From the NCBI RefSeq assembly GCF_046630445.1, contig NC_092343.1, positions 137,075,501-137,139,500 on the forward strand: a DNA stretch of 64,000 nt, in the 5' to 3' direction. Shown here piece by piece: positions 33,450 to 45,307 of this stretch. This DNA comes from Rutidosis leptorrhynchoides. Taxonomy: Eukaryota; Streptophyta; Magnoliopsida; Asterales; Asteraceae. Below the pieces are notes generated by a model, which saw only the letters and a list, made by a program, of their open reading frames with translations, was not told the origin of the DNA and made no database searches. The position numbers and the translations under genes were made by a program. How positions within the stretch are numbered: the stretch's first letter is position 1; each line of letters begins with the position of its first letter.

Positions 33450-36400
33450 TGAAACGTCCGCGACTAATCCTCCCGGACGAAATCTTCAACAGTTGGTCCC
33501 ATTGCGATGATCGACTCCAAGTAATGTCCTTAGTATGAGCTAATGCACAGCGGAAGACTTAATTCGTACCTGAGAATAACATGCTTTAAAATGTCAACAT
33601 AAAGTTGGTGAGATATATAGGTTTGATGCTAGCAGCGTTATAACAATGGACCACAAGATTTCATATGTAAACATTTAATAAAAATATTCTAAGTGGTTGA
33701 GCACTTGGTAACCATACTTAACATTTAATCACATCGCATATTCCCTTTATTATGAAATCTTACTACACTGTACCAAGTGTAGTCACAAAACGAAGTACTG
33801 TGCAACCGTTGAATACTGGTCGTCCAGTCCGGTTGGGGTTGTCAGGCCCGATAGATCTATCAACAGGATTCGCGTTTACAATACCGCTGTAAATAACAGT
33901 TACCAAGCTACAGGGAAGTATGCCAGTGGTACAACTCAACGTAGAATATATTTTTCAGTTACTTGTGTCCATAACGTAAAACATAAAATACATGTATTCT
34001 CATCCCGAAATATTTAGAGTTTAAAAGTCGGACTATATACTCACCTAATGTATTTTGTAGTAAAAATACATATAACATCGTTGATCAAGTATAAGGTTGG
34101 CCTCGGATTCACGAACCTATATCATTTATATATATATATATTAACACACATAATTTTAATCAAACGAATTTATGTACTATTTGTTATCTTAGTAATTTAT
34201 ATATTTCATTAATAACTTAATTAACTATTTTTATTTCATATTCTTTAGATACATAATTAGTTTTGCTTAAAAAAAATATTAATATATTTAAGTCATATAG
34301 GTTTAAATATATTTTTATATAACAAATATTTATTTGGTAAAATAATATTAATAATAATAATTAAAAGGTGTATTTGTTTAAAAATAATAATACTAATAAT
34401 AATAATTTTTGATAAAAATGATAATTTTAATATTTTTGAAAAATAAAAATGATCATAATAATAGTAGTAGTAATAATAATCATAATAATAATACTTTTAC
34501 TATTAATGATATTCATAATGATACTAATACTAATATTACCTATTTTAGTAATAATAATGGTTTTAATGATTTAATGATAATAATAACAATAATAATAATA
34601 ATAATTTTGTCAAAATCTACCTTAAAATACTAAAAGAAGGAATTAAAGTGTCCAAGCCGGGACTCGAACCCGCGATCTCTCGAATACCCAAGACTACACC
34701 AAACCATCTACTCCACTTCAAATATCTGATTAATATCTCAACTATATTATATCTAACTCGTATACCGATGGGCCAATACAGTGAGCTGCACTAAAAACTC
34801 TCGGCCCAAGAATAATCCACCAAGCCTAACTAGAAAATGAAGCGAGGCCGAAATCGAGAAACCCAGTCCAGTAATTGTTTTTGTGGATTAGAAATCAGAT
34901 TAGTAACACGACAAGGAAACAATCAAGTGGGGTTCGCTTTTTAATTCACCATCGTTATCATCCTTGTTTAAATCTCTGCATCATCATTATTGTTAATATT
35001 ATTAACGAATTATCAATCATTCATCACGTCTTCTTCATCATCATAATATTGTCTATCATCACCATCGTTATTTTACAACAAATTAATCAGGAACTAAAAC
35101 ACTTGTGGTTTGCAGGTTAGTCATGGTTCGATTAAGAAACAGAAACTGAGGTGATTCGATAATGGTTGTGGGTTGTTTTCGGACTGAAACAAACAAAAAA
35201 AAAAAAATATACGAAGCAACAGTAATCAATTAGATAAGTGACGGTTTGAACAAGAGATGGTGATATGGTGGTTTAGGGTGATGAAGGTGAAGAGGGAGAC
35301 AGTTTTTGCAGCTGCACCGAATTAGTAACAACTAGTAGCAGTAATATTTTCATGGTAGAAGTTTGGTTGTTAACGAAGAAGCAACAAGAAGAAGAAAAAG
35401 AAAAAAAAATAGTGATGGGTCTCGTGGTGGTGTTGTTAAATGGGTGGTAACCCTTAGTGGTTTGTTATGGGGATTCATGGAGGAGAAAGAAGGTGGATAT
35501 CGATAGTGGCAGTGATGGAAAATAGATTCACAAAAATTATGGAGGTGAAGTTGGTGGTCGATTGAAATGGGTGTTGATCATAGGTGATGGTGTTAACCGA
35601 TGGGGATGGCGAGGTGAACCAAGGTGATTAGTGATGATTAATGGCGGATTTAAGTGGACTTGTTCGTGGTAGGGGTGGCGTTTTGGCTTACAAAACAGAA
35701 ATAGTTTAAAAGTTTAATGGTTGTAACGGTTTTGAGATACGAAGACGAGAGATAGAGTGGTTGAAGGTTGACAGGTTTTCGAACATAATAGTTACAATCC
35801 GTGACTGCAGCTAGTTGGTTTTCCGGTGGTAGTTTATGGCTATATATAGCAGCAACAATGTCGTAATAACGTGGGTGGTCTATGATGATCGAAACAGAAA
35901 AGACATCCGAACTTTGTAAGAGTGAAAGAGGGAGAGAGAGGTTAGAGAAAATGGGATTGTAGGGTGGTGGTTTACTGTTTTGGGTGTCGATCAAAACAGA
36001 TAGGAGTAAACCGAAACAGAATTCATTATATTGTTGTTGTAGCAATCTTTTAGTCGATTAAGATGGTGATTAGGTGATGATGGTTTGAGGTCGAATGGTG
36101 TCTAGGTGGTGGATTGCCATGGTAGTATAATGATTTGAGAGAATGAAGGATATGATGAGTGATGGAGGAAAATGATGGAGTGTTAGTATTCATAACTTAT
36201 AACTTTATCTATGTTTCCATACATATTAATATATACCCCGTAAGTCTTGTGAAAAGCAAAATAATAAAGTAATAATACTAATTGTGAAAAGCAAAGCAAC
36301 ATAGCAATAATTGATAATAATACATGTAGTGGGAAACATTGAGAAGATCATACCAACATAATCACGTGTTTTAATATGATAGTCACCATTTGATTGTCCT

Positions 36401-36922
36401 TTGTACCGACAGTTTTGATGGGAAGCGTTTCGTGATCATTGCTAAACAGTTGAAGTGTAAAAGTGTCCCTAAAAATCCTAAATTTTGAGATTAAACATGT
36501 TTAATTATTTCACTCATTACCTGTTTGAAACTCGATCAAAAAGGTTTAATAATTATGTATTTTCTGTTTCAATTAACGTGTACGAAGTACTAACACTTAA
36601 ACTCAAAGGGGTAAAAATATTATTCATAATGATAATAATATTAATTATAATAATGTCACTATAATCTCATTATCAATGATTATAAAACTATAACAATTTG
36701 TAAATATTAATTATTATATCAAAATATTATTTATATAAATATATGCACACATAAAGTTACAATCAATTGTTCGTGAATCGTCAGGCATGGTCAAAAGGGT
36801 AATTGATTATCCGAATATAGATTTCAAATTTTCTAGACTCCACATTACAGATTTTGCTTATCGTGTCTGAAACATATAAAGATAAAGGTTTAAATTTGGT
36901 CGAAAATTTCCGGGTCGTTACA
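33450..36922 (-). mobile_element. E1 3' LTR
   Basis: 3473 bases, TG...CA. About three substitutions and a 2-base poly(A) indel separate it from the 5' LTR. The LTR core motif is at about 33838-33874, a tRNA-like sequence at 34647-34718 and AT microsatellites at 34330-34620. A 131-codon ORF at 35650-36045 has no recognisable domain, and its presence in both LTRs only reflects LTR identity. Confidence 0.95.
34647..34718 (-). other. tRNA-like sequence in E1 3' LTR
   Basis: 72 bases on the minus strand with a clear B-box GGTTCGAGTCC in a T-arm context (GCGGGTTCGAGTCCCGG), an anticodon-like stem TCTTG/CGAGA, a weak A-box (TAGATGGTTTGG) and AAGTG/CACTT at the ends. The acceptor stem is mostly lost, so it is a decayed or partial tRNA-like element and not an intact tRNA gene. 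Confidence 0.55.
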
Positions 36923-36959
36923 TTACCCACCCGTTAAAGAAATTTCGTCCCCGAAATTT
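36923..36959 (-). promoter_or_regulatory. E1 pre-LTR hairpin and plus-strand priming region
   Basis: Minus strand: AAATTTCGGGGACGAAATTT (36940-36959; eight-base stem, loop of four), then CTTTAACGGGTGGGTAA up to the LTR (36922). Confidence 0.75.
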
Positions 36960-38084
36960 GATAGAGGTCGTCATGGATAACAACAGGGATATTTTCATGA
37001 CGAATATAAGGAAATAATGGAGTTTTATCATTATTGAGAGATATAGATAGGACGATTCGATCGTGTGATGCACACGAGTGGAGTTATCACAAAAGAGTGA
37101 GATGAGTAAAGATATACTCATTCTAACCGATAACGTATTTATGATAAATTTCCGGAATTCGCGGAGTTTAAAGAAAATCTTACGTAATAAGATTTGGTTA
37201 TTCGGCGATTTAGGAAATCAAAATCTTCTTTGATTAATGCAATAATCTGTTCCGATTTCTCTGTCGAATAATTCACTATAAATCCACTCCTTCGTTTCCT
37301 TATTTTCACAACTCACATCTTCTACTCTTTTTCCTTAATTCCTACTTCAAGATATTCGTTGGCATGCTCCATCCAATTCTGATTTTTGATATACTCCAAA
37401 TTTTCACATCCGTCATTCTTCTCTTCCATCTACCACCGGAGGATTTTTATTTACTTCTACTATTTCCTTGGAGTTATAGTGTTTTTAATCTTCCCATCCT
37501 CAAGTCAGGCGAGAAATGGTCCGAAATTCGTAGGTATGAAATTTGGAATGAACATAGCTAATGTTCTAACAAAGAAAGGGTATTGGCACGATTTTGATTT
37601 GTTAAATTACCAGAATACCCTAGAAAAGATAGAACTATCAAGACGATATGTTCCTAATACATTTGGGGATTAGATAGAATGTAAGAGCCGTGTAACATGG
37701 CACATGATGACGGTACTGTGAATCATCATATTCCATTAGAAACTTAACATGACTTACTGTAATATAATGAAGTTGATCAAGTTTCATTATATTATACTAA
37801 TTCATGCATCAGTTCCCAACACTACTTCAGAACATTCTTATTTTAAACTCGAAGGTTTTAGAACTTAGAAACTAACACAGTTTCTTTTATGTTGTAACGC
37901 AGATGTTACGGAGAGATAAATGATCTCGGATAAGAATAGTTGTGAAAATATCTCCAGAAATATGGAGAATATGTATAACGGAAGATTTTGAAGATATCTT
38001 ATAATATTTAAGATAAGATGAGGATGAGGAATATCATCTGGAAAGATTTAGAATAAGGAGTAGGGTTCTTACTAACGGTTTTAG
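36960..38084 (-). mobile_element. E1 3' interior, no gene recognised
   Basis: AT-rich; contains the inverted repeat 37748-37806. Short plus-strand ORFs (37364-37673) are antisense to the element and show no domain. Confidence 0.6.
37748..37806. repeat. Inverted repeat in E1 shared with E2 and W
   Basis: Arms 37748-37771 (CATGACTTACTGTAATATAA..) and 37782-37806 (..TTATATTATACTAATTCATG). Confidence 0.75.
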
Positions 38085-38285
38085 CAGGCACTAAATCATT
38101 TGAATCTTTTGAAGTCGGGTTTAGTTTTCATGATTTGTCCACGGTCTCCTTCATACTTTGCTTAATCCATTTTCCAATTTCACCTCTTCTCTTTTTCTGA
38201 GTTTTTCCAACATACTTTACTTCATCGTAAACTTTTGACTGTTAAGGTCGTTTACGGTTTTTGCTGCTTTATCAACATTTCAAGA
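38085..38285 (-). pseudogene. Poly(A)-binding protein fragment captured in E1
   Basis: Minus-strand frames read DKAAKTVNDLNSQKF, then VKYVGKTQKKRRGE and KQSMKETVDKS, stop, KLN. This parallels the E2 fragment and the PABP RRM3-RRM4 linker (DDAAKAV..LNG..FDDKEWYVGKAQKKSERE...KEA.DKF). It is more frameshifted than the E2 copy. Confidence 0.65.
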
Positions 38286-38954
38286 ACTACTTCATAGTCC
38301 AGGGTGTTTTTCAGAAATTTCACATTCGAAATATGTAATTCTTAGGGATAAACGTTTTCGGTATAGCTGGGAGAATTTCTACGAGATTTTCAGAATACTG
38401 ATTGCGGATTTCGCCAAAGAGATAAGGAGTTGCTGGTACATCTGCTGATGGTGTTTGTGAAATATAAAAGATTCTCCGGTAACGACGGCGAAAAGACAAG
38501 GTATAAATATCAAGGTTATAGTAGGAGTAGTCTTACTGAGAAGTCGAAGTGGAGCTGTGACAAAATTAGCTTCTTGAAAAGAAATTGTAGGGTTGTTTTT
38601 GCTAATGGATGATAAGGAATTTGACGCGGATAAGTTTTTACTATAACTTCGGTTTCGGAAATTTTTCAGGTGCATCACTGTATGCATAAATCTTTCTTCC
38701 GTAAACGAGGTGCAGCGGGTTCAACCTTTCGATCGAGGTGTTTTCAAGAATCAGGAAAAGTTGTGAATGCGAATTGTAATCGTCAAGATACGAATGAGGT
38801 TTAAAATAGAATCAAGTGGCAAACTTGAAGAATTGTTTAGTTTCATATATATATAATCAGCATTTTAACTCATTTTAATTGTCCAAAATTAACAGTCCAA
38901 CAGTCCAATAGTTCAACATATTCATATATAATTTATTATATAATATTAATACGT
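38286..38954 (-). mobile_element. E1 interior, no gene recognised
   Basis: A 102-codon minus-strand ORF (38379-38687) overlaps this stretch but shows no domain or compositional sign of coding. Otherwise AT-rich. Confidence 0.5.
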
Positions 38955-38958
38955 ATCG

Positions 38959-39140
38959 TGACCCGTGTACCGGTCTCGGTGTCGATCACAACTCAAAGTA
39001 TATATATATTTTGGAATCAACTCCGACCCTGTATAGCCAACTCCCACCTTCACATATAGAGTGTCTGCGGTTGTTCCGAAATATATATATAGATGGGTCG
39101 ATATGATAAGTCGAAACCTTGCATACGTGTCCCGACAGTA
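38959..39140 (-). repeat. Module in E1 interior shared with the Y LTR
   Basis: About 180 bases ('gatcacaactcaaagtatat', 'gaccctgtatagc', 'agagtgtctgcggttgttcc', 'gatgggtcgatatgataa') match Y LTR bases about 9031-9200 and 54340-54520, in the same orientation relative to each element. Confidence 0.75.
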
Positions 39141-39482
39141 TGTACAGTGCAGAAATTAAAATTGCGAGAATGTAAATTGCGATAAATTAAATGTTAGCCG
39201 GGAACAGTTAGCTAGGAACAGTTAGCGTGGATTCCTAACAATATTTCAATTTAGTTAATTCGTCTGTTTCTAACAAATTTTATTTTGTCCAATGTTTTCT
39301 TCTTTATGCCACTTGTTGGATTCTGATAGGTCAAAATCCAAATATGAAATCTGAACAGAAATGGTCATTTTATGGTGAACAGATATGTATATCGGTGGTT
39401 GTAAGCAGGATAGCAAACGTCCGTTGAATCAGATTCGAAGAATGTACAGTGTAACTTATTAATGTGAATTCTAAATATTCCT

Positions 39483-39499
39483 CGGGTACTACCCACCCG
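39483..39499 (-). promoter_or_regulatory. Conserved hairpin motif inside E1
   Basis: Minus strand CGGGTGGGTAGTACCCG, matching E2 28416-28432 and the Y motif. Confidence 0.7.
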
Positions 39500-39897
39500 T
39501 TAAAATATTTTCATCATTAACAGTTTGTACGAAAGAGTTTTTAATTACAATCTTTATGAAAATATACTTGCATATATATTTTCTTCAGATGCAATTATGG
39601 ATTTAATGAGTCAATAAGATATTAAACTCATTTGATTTATCGTTAATACCAGATTACATAATTTCTAACTTTAGAAATTAAATAATCGTCATATCGAACG
39701 GAGATAATTGATGTAGAATGTTATGTAAAGTGATGGTAACCAATGTAGAACGTTATGTAGAACGAAAATTATGTAGATAGAACAATACGTAGAACGGTGA
39801 TTATGCTTGAGGTATAGTTTGTGACGTGGAGATTTACGACGCGGTTGTGATTTGGGGATAATAAGGATACCGTTGACGTTGATGATGGTGGTGCTGA

Positions 39898-40221
39898 TTA
39901 TGCTGCTGGTGCTGCTGCTGGTGTTTGCAACATTCGCACCATATTCTCCAAAGCCGTCACACGAGCGCGTAGTTCGTTAACTTCTGCTTGTACACCGGGA
40001 TGATTGGCGGTTGGAGCGAGCGAATGAACAAGATTCGAAATATGGGATAATATATAATCGTGACGAGATACTCTAGAGATAAGGGAGAAAATGGTTTCTC
40101 GAACAGGTTCGCCGGTAAGTGCTTCTGGTTCATTGCCAAGAGGGCAATTTGGTGAATGGAAGAGATCTTCGATGTGAAATGATTTTCGGATGTCGGATGA
40201 TATTCTAACTATATAGAATAT
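39898..40221 (-). pseudogene. E1 gag-N-terminus-like remnant
   Basis: The minus frame, open from 40221 to the TAA at 39898, lacks a start Met and contains CPLGNEPEALTGEPVRETIFSL and EVNELRARVTALENMVRMLQ. It is clearly homologous to the E2 ORF (27607-28053). The N-terminal acidic part is lost. Confidence 0.75.
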
Positions 40222-40456
40222 CTATATATAATTCTAAAGATTTCGTAGACTACAGGGGAACTTACGGCATATATCAGGCAAGTCTAAGGTGCGCTAAGAT
40301 ATGAATCTCGTCTATACGCTATCGATGCACTAAATGCAGTAGAACGTGTCTAGACTTGAGAATGATAGGTAGGCAATTTCTTAAGGATGATAAGCAAATA
40401 ATTTACGACTAGAAATGATAAGCAAAACTTTTGACATGCAGGCACGGTCGAAGTCC

Positions 40457-40503
40457 AGACTCATTAATGTATCCTAACAGCTACTAGTTAGACACACTAA
40501 TGC
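40457..40503 (-). promoter_or_regulatory. Leader direct repeat downstream of E1 primer site
   Basis: Minus strand GCATTAGTGTGTCT (40490-40503) and ACATTAATGAGTCT (40457-40470), 33 bases apart, as in E2. Confidence 0.7.
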
Positions 40504-40527
40504 AAGACCTGGTTCACTAAGACCACC

Positions 40528-40540
40528 GCTCTGATACCAA
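40528..40540 (-). promoter_or_regulatory. E1 primer-binding site (tRNA-iMet)
   Basis: Minus strand TTGGTATCAGAGC, next to the 5' LTR end at 40542. Confidence 0.93.
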
Positions 40541-40541
40541 C

Positions 40542-43500
40542 TGAAACGTCCGCGACTAATCCTCCCGGACGAAATCTTCAACAGTTGGTCCCATTGCGAT
40601 GATCGACTCCAAGTAATGTCCTTAGTATGAGCTAATGCACAGCGGAAGACTTAATTCGTACCTGAGAATAACATGCTTTAAAATGTCAACATAAAGTTGG
40701 TGAGATATATAGGTTTGATGCTAGCAGCGTTATAACAATGGACCACAAGATTTCATATGTAAACATTTAATAAAAATATTCTAAGTGGTTGAGCACTTGG
40801 TAACCATACTTAACATTTAATCACATCGCATATTCCCTTTATTATGAAATCTTACTACACTGTACCAAGTGTAGTCACAAAACGAAGTACTGTGCAACCG
40901 TTGAATACTGGTCGTCCAGTCCGGTTGGGGTTGTCAGGCCCGATAGATCTATCAACAGGATTCGCGTTTACAATACCGCTGTAAATAACAGTTACCAAGC
41001 TACAGGGAAGTATGCCAGTGGTACAACTCAACGTAGAATATATTTTTCAGTTACTTGTGTCCATAACGTAAAACATAAAATACATGTATTCTCATCCCGA
41101 AATATTTAGAGTTTAAAAGTGGGACTATATACTCACCTAATGTATTTTGTAGTAAAAATACATATAACATCGTTGATCAAGTATAAGGTTGGCCTCGGAT
41201 TCACGAACCTATATCATTTATATATATATATATTAACACACATAATTTTAATCAAACGAATTTATGTACTATTTGTTATCTTAGTAATTTATATATTTCA
41301 TTAATAACTTAATTAACTATTTTTATTTCATATTCTTTAGATACATAATTAGTTTTGCTTAAAAAAAATATTAATATATTTAAGTCATATAGGTTTAAAT
41401 ATATTTTTATATAACAAATATTTATTTGGTAAAATAATATTAATAATAATAATTAAAAGGTGTATTTGTTTAAAAATAATAATACTAATAATAATAATTT
41501 TTGATAAAAATGATAATTTTAATATTTTTGAAAAATAAAAATGATCATAATAATAGTAGTAGTAATAATAATCATAATAATAATACTTTTACTATTAATG
41601 ATATTCATAATGATACTAATACTAATATTACCTATTTTAGTAATAATAATGGTTTTAATGATTTAATGATAATAATAACAATAATAATAATAATAATTTT
41701 GTCAAAATCTACCTTAAAATACTAAAAGAAGGAATTAAAGTGTCCAAGCCGGGACTCGAACCCGCGATCTCTCGAATACCCAAGACTACACCAAACCATC
41801 TACTCCACTTCAAATATCTGATTAATATCTCAACTATATTATATCTAACTCGTATACCGATGGGCCAATACAGTGAGCTGCACTAAAAACTCTCGGCCCA
41901 AGAATAATCCACCAAGCCTAACTAGAAAATGAAGCGAGGCCGAAATCGAGAAACCCAGTCCAGTAATTGTTTTTGTGGATTAGAAATCAGATTAGTAACA
42001 CGACAAGGAAACAATCAAGTGGGGTTCGCTTTTTAATTCACCATCGTTATCATCCTTGTTTAAATCTCTGCATCATCATTATTGTTAATATTATTAACGA
42101 ATTATCAATCATTCATCACGTCTTCTTCATCATCATAATATTGTCTATCATCACCATCGTTATTTTACAACAAATTAATCAGGAACTAAAACACTTGTGG
42201 TTTGCAGGTTAGTCATGGTTCGATTAAGAAACAGAAACTGAGGTGATTCGATAATGGTTGTGGGTTGTTTTCGGACTGAAACAAACAAAAAAAAAAATAT
42301 ACGAAGCAACAGTAATCAATTAGATAAGTGACGGTTTGAACAAGAGATGGTGATATGGTGGTTTAGGGTGATGAAGGTGAAGAGGGAGACGGTTTTTGCA
42401 GCTGCACCGAATTAGTAACAACTAGTAGCAGTAATATTTTCATGGTAGAAGTTTGGTTGTTAACGAAGAAGCAACAAGAAGAAGAAAAAGAAAAAAAAAT
42501 AGTGATGGGTCTCGTGGTGGTGTTGTTAAATGGGTGGTAACCCTTAGTGGTTTGTTATGGGGATTCATGGAGGAGAAAGAAGGTGGATATCGATAGTGGC
42601 AGTGATGGAAAATAGATTCACAAAAATTATGGAGGTGAAGTTGGTGGTCGATTGAAATGGGTGTTGATCATAGGTGATGGTGTTAACCGATGGGGATGGC
42701 GAGGTGAACCAAGGTGATTAGTGATGATTAATGGCGGATTTAAGTGGACTTGTTCGTGGTAGGGGTGGCGTTTTGGCTTACAAAACAGAAATAGTTTAAA
42801 AGTTTAATGGTTGTAACGGTTTTGAGATACGAAGACGAGAGATAGAGTGGTTGAAGGTTGACAGGTTTTCGAACATAATAGTTACAATCCGTGACTGCAG
42901 CTAGTTGGTTTTCCGGTGGTAGTTTATGGCTATATATAGCAGCAACAATGTCGTAATAACGTGGGTGGTCTATGATGATCGAAACAGAAAAGACATCCGA
43001 ACTTTGTAAGAGTGAAAGAGGGAGAGAGAGGTTAGAGAAAATGGGATTGTAGGGTGGTGGTTTACTGTTTTGGGTGTCGATCAAAACAGATAGGAGTAAA
43101 CCGAAACAGAATTCATTATATTGTTGTTGTAGCAATCTTTTAGTCGATTAAGATGGTGATTAGGTGATGATGGTTTGAGGTCGAATGGTGTCTAGGTGGT
43201 GGATTGCCATGGTAGTATAATGATTTGAGAGAATGAAGGATATGATGAGTGATGGAGGAAAATGATGGAGTGTTAGTATTCATAACTTATAACTTTATCT
43301 ATGTTTCCATACATATTAATATATACCCCGTAAGTCTTGTGAAAAGCAAAATAATAAAGTAATAATACTAATTGTGAAAAGCAAAGCAACATAGCAATAA
43401 TTGATAATAATACATGTAGTGGGAAACATTGAGAAGATCATACCAACATAATCACGTGTTTTAATATGATAGTCACCATTTGATTGTCCTTTGTACCGAC

Positions 43501-44012
43501 AGTTTTGATGGGAAGCGTTTCGTGATCATTGCTAAACAGTTGAAGTGTAAAAGTGTCCCTAAAAATCCTAAATTTTGAGATTAAACATGTTTAATTATTT
43601 CACTCATTACCTGTTTGAAACTCGATCAAAAAGGTTTAATAATTATGTATTTTCTGTTTCAATTAACGTGTACGAAGTACTAACACTTAAACTCAAAGGG
43701 GTAAAAATATTATTCATAATGATAATAATATTAATTATAATAATGTCACTATAATCTCATTATCAATGATTATAAAACTATAACAATTTGTAAATATTAA
43801 TTATTATATCAAAATATTATTTATATAAATATATGCACACATAAAGTTACAATCAATTGTTCGTGAATCGTCAGGCATGGTCAAAAGGGTAATTGATTAT
43901 CCGAATATAGATTTCAAATTTTCTAGACTCCACATTACAGATTTTGCTTATCGTGTCTGAAACATATAAAGATAAAGGTTTAAATTTGGTCAAAAATTTC
44001 CGGGTCGTTACA
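40542..44012 (-). mobile_element. E1 5' LTR
   Basis: 3471 bases, minus orientation TGTAACGACCCGG...GGACGTTTCA. Almost identical to the 3' LTR. The core motif is at about 40924-40966. Confidence 0.95.
41739..41810 (-). other. tRNA-like sequence in E1 5' LTR
   Basis: Identical partner of 34647-34718, with B-box GGTTCGAGTCC on the minus strand. Confidence 0.55.
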
Positions 44013-44017
44013 AGAGG
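44013..44017. repeat. Target-site duplication AGAGG, right copy (E1)
   Basis: AGAGG directly after the E1 LTR end. E2 LTR sequence 'tcaaatacctcgcgatg' continues from 44018. Confidence 0.95.
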
Positions 44018-44083
44018 TCAAATACCTCGCGATGTAATCAACTATTGTGAATCGTTTATAATGTATATGTACGGGTCCTTTCA
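44018..44083 (+). mobile_element. E2 3' LTR, last 66 bases
   Basis: Matches 27131-27196 and ends ACGGGTCCTTTCA. Confidence 0.95.
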
Positions 44084-44088
44084 TCACG
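44084..44088. repeat. Target-site duplication TCACG, right copy (E2)
   Basis: Second copy of the E2 target site; W RNase H resumes immediately after it. Confidence 0.95.
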
Positions 44089-45194
44089 TCAGTTAAAGAT
44101 CTATGAACAAAATTATACAACCCATGATTTAGAGTTTGGAGCTGTTGTGTTTGCGCTTAAGATTTGGAGACATTATCTATATGGGGTCAAAAGTACAGTG
44201 TACACTGATCACAAAAGTTTTCAACATATCCTTGATTAGAAACAGTTAAATATGAGACAGCGAAGATGGATTGAGTTATTGAAAGATTATGATTGTGAAC
44301 TCCTTTATCACCCAGGAAGGGCCAATGTTGTGGCCGATGCGTTAAGTCGAAAAGAGAGAGTTGAACCTCGCAGGTTTAGAGCCTTGAACATGACCATTCG
44401 AACAAACCTCGCATGGTAGATTATTGTGGCTCAATAAGAAGCCTTGAAAGAGGAGAATTTTGCGAACGAGAAGGTTAGAGGCTTGAGTAAATAGTTAGAG
44501 GTGCGAGCAGATGGTACTCGGTTTTTTGCGGGACACCTTTAGGTTCTGAAATTCGGTTATTTGCGACAACTTGTTTTAGATGAAGCTCATAAGTCAAGAT
44601 ACTCTATTCACCTTGGTTCAGGGAAGATGTATCATGATCTCAAGGAGCTATATTGGTGGCCTAAATTGAAAGCTAATGTGGCTACATATGTGGCTAAGTG
44701 TTTGACTTGTAGTAAAGTTAAAGTTGAACATCAGAAACCGTCCGGACTTTTAGTACAACCTGAGATTCCCGAGTGGAAGTGGGAAGGTATTGCAATAGAC
44801 TTTATTACGAAGTTACCGAGAGTTGTGGGTGGTTATAATACCATTTGGGTTATTATTTACCGACTCACTAAGTCAGCTCATTTCTTGCCGATTAAGAAAA
44901 CTGATTCGATGGAGAAAATTACTCGTTTGAATTTAAAAGAAATTGTTTCAAGACATGGTGTTCCCGTATCTATTATTTCAGACCGTGACAGTCGATTTAC
45001 ATCGAGGTTTCGGCAATCTCTACAGGAAGCTTTGGGAAAAAAGTTGGATATGAGCACTGCTTATCATCTACAGATGGATGGTCAGGGAGAAATGACAATT
45101 CAAACGTTGGAAGACATGTTGCGAGCGTGCGTTATTGATTTTGGTAATGGTTGGGATAGATATTTGCCGTTGGCCGAATTTTCTTATAATAATA
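44089..45194 (+). pseudogene. W pol part 2: RNase H and integrase, truncated
   Basis: RNase H continues as [31 protein letters not shown], stop, then [17 protein letters not shown]. The integrase frame (44561-45199) has a zinc region (HKSRYSIH, then CLTCSKVK), first catalytic Asp in AIDFITKLP, second in ISDRDSRF and Glu in DGQGEMT. It ends at [14 protein letters not shown] exactly where the X LTR starts (45195). The integrase C-terminus and chromodomain are missing. Stops (TAG at about 44239, others near 44415-44495) show decay. Confidence 0.9.
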
Positions 45195-45267
45195 TGTAAC
45201 GACCCAACCCGTTAACCAACCAAAAACGCAGCATAAAAAAAAATTTAAAACTGAGCTGACCAGATGA

Positions 45268-45307
45268 GGTGCGCGGCGCGCACCCACACCTGTGCGCGGC
45301 GCGCACA
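45268..45307. repeat. Paired GC-rich near-palindromes, outer end of X LTR (B)
   Basis: GTGCGCGGCGCGCAC at 45269-45283 and 45292-45306, both exact. Confidence 0.9.

Larger units (their letters stand above)
33450..44012 (-). mobile_element. E1, young non-autonomous LTR retrotransposon in E2 3' LTR
   Basis: Minus-strand element of 10,563 bases: 5' LTR 40542-44012, primer site at 40528-40540, gag-like remnant, hairpin, PABP-like fragment, inverted repeat, pre-LTR hairpin, 3' LTR 33450-36922. Target duplication AGAGG. It has no pol and no long ORF. LTRs are almost identical, so insertion was very recent. Interior organisation parallels E2. Confidence 0.95.
24476..44083 (+). mobile_element. E2, non-autonomous LTR retrotransposon (split by E1)
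   Basis: 5' LTR 24476-27196, interior 27197-30793, 3' LTR 30794-33449 plus 44018-44083 (44013-44017 is E1 target duplication). Both ends TG...CA, 5-base target duplication TCACG, primer site TTGGTATCAGAGC. The interior carries one gag-N-terminus-like ORF and a poly(A)-binding protein fragment but no RT, RNase H or integrase, so it depends on another element's proteins. Confidence 0.93.
18089..45194 (+). mobile_element. W element, truncated gypsy retrotransposon split by E2/E1
   Basis: Plus-strand element: 5' LTR 18089-21400, degenerate primer site, leader, a region without recognisable gag, RT/RNase H to 24475, E2 plus E1 insertion (24476-44083), second target-site copy 44084-44088, then RNase H and integrase to 45194, where it ends at the X LTR. 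Its own PPT and 3' LTR are not seen in place. Pol type ([33 protein letters not shown]) is chromovirus/Tekay-like by memory. Confidence 0.85.

Noticed and set aside
34409..34633. Asn/Ile-rich ORF in E1 LTR (also 41501-41725)
   Set aside because: Translation of an ATA/AAT microsatellite.
34647..34718. Functional nuclear tRNA gene
   Set aside because: The acceptor stem does not pair beyond five bases and the anticodon loop is irregular.
35650..36045. 131-codon ORF within both E1 LTRs (also 42740-43135)
   Set aside because: Its conservation is just LTR identity. There is no domain, the composition matches the flanking repeat, and there is no start context.
37364..37673. Overlapping plus-strand ORFs in E1 interior
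   Set aside because: Antisense to the element, no domain, AT-driven composition.
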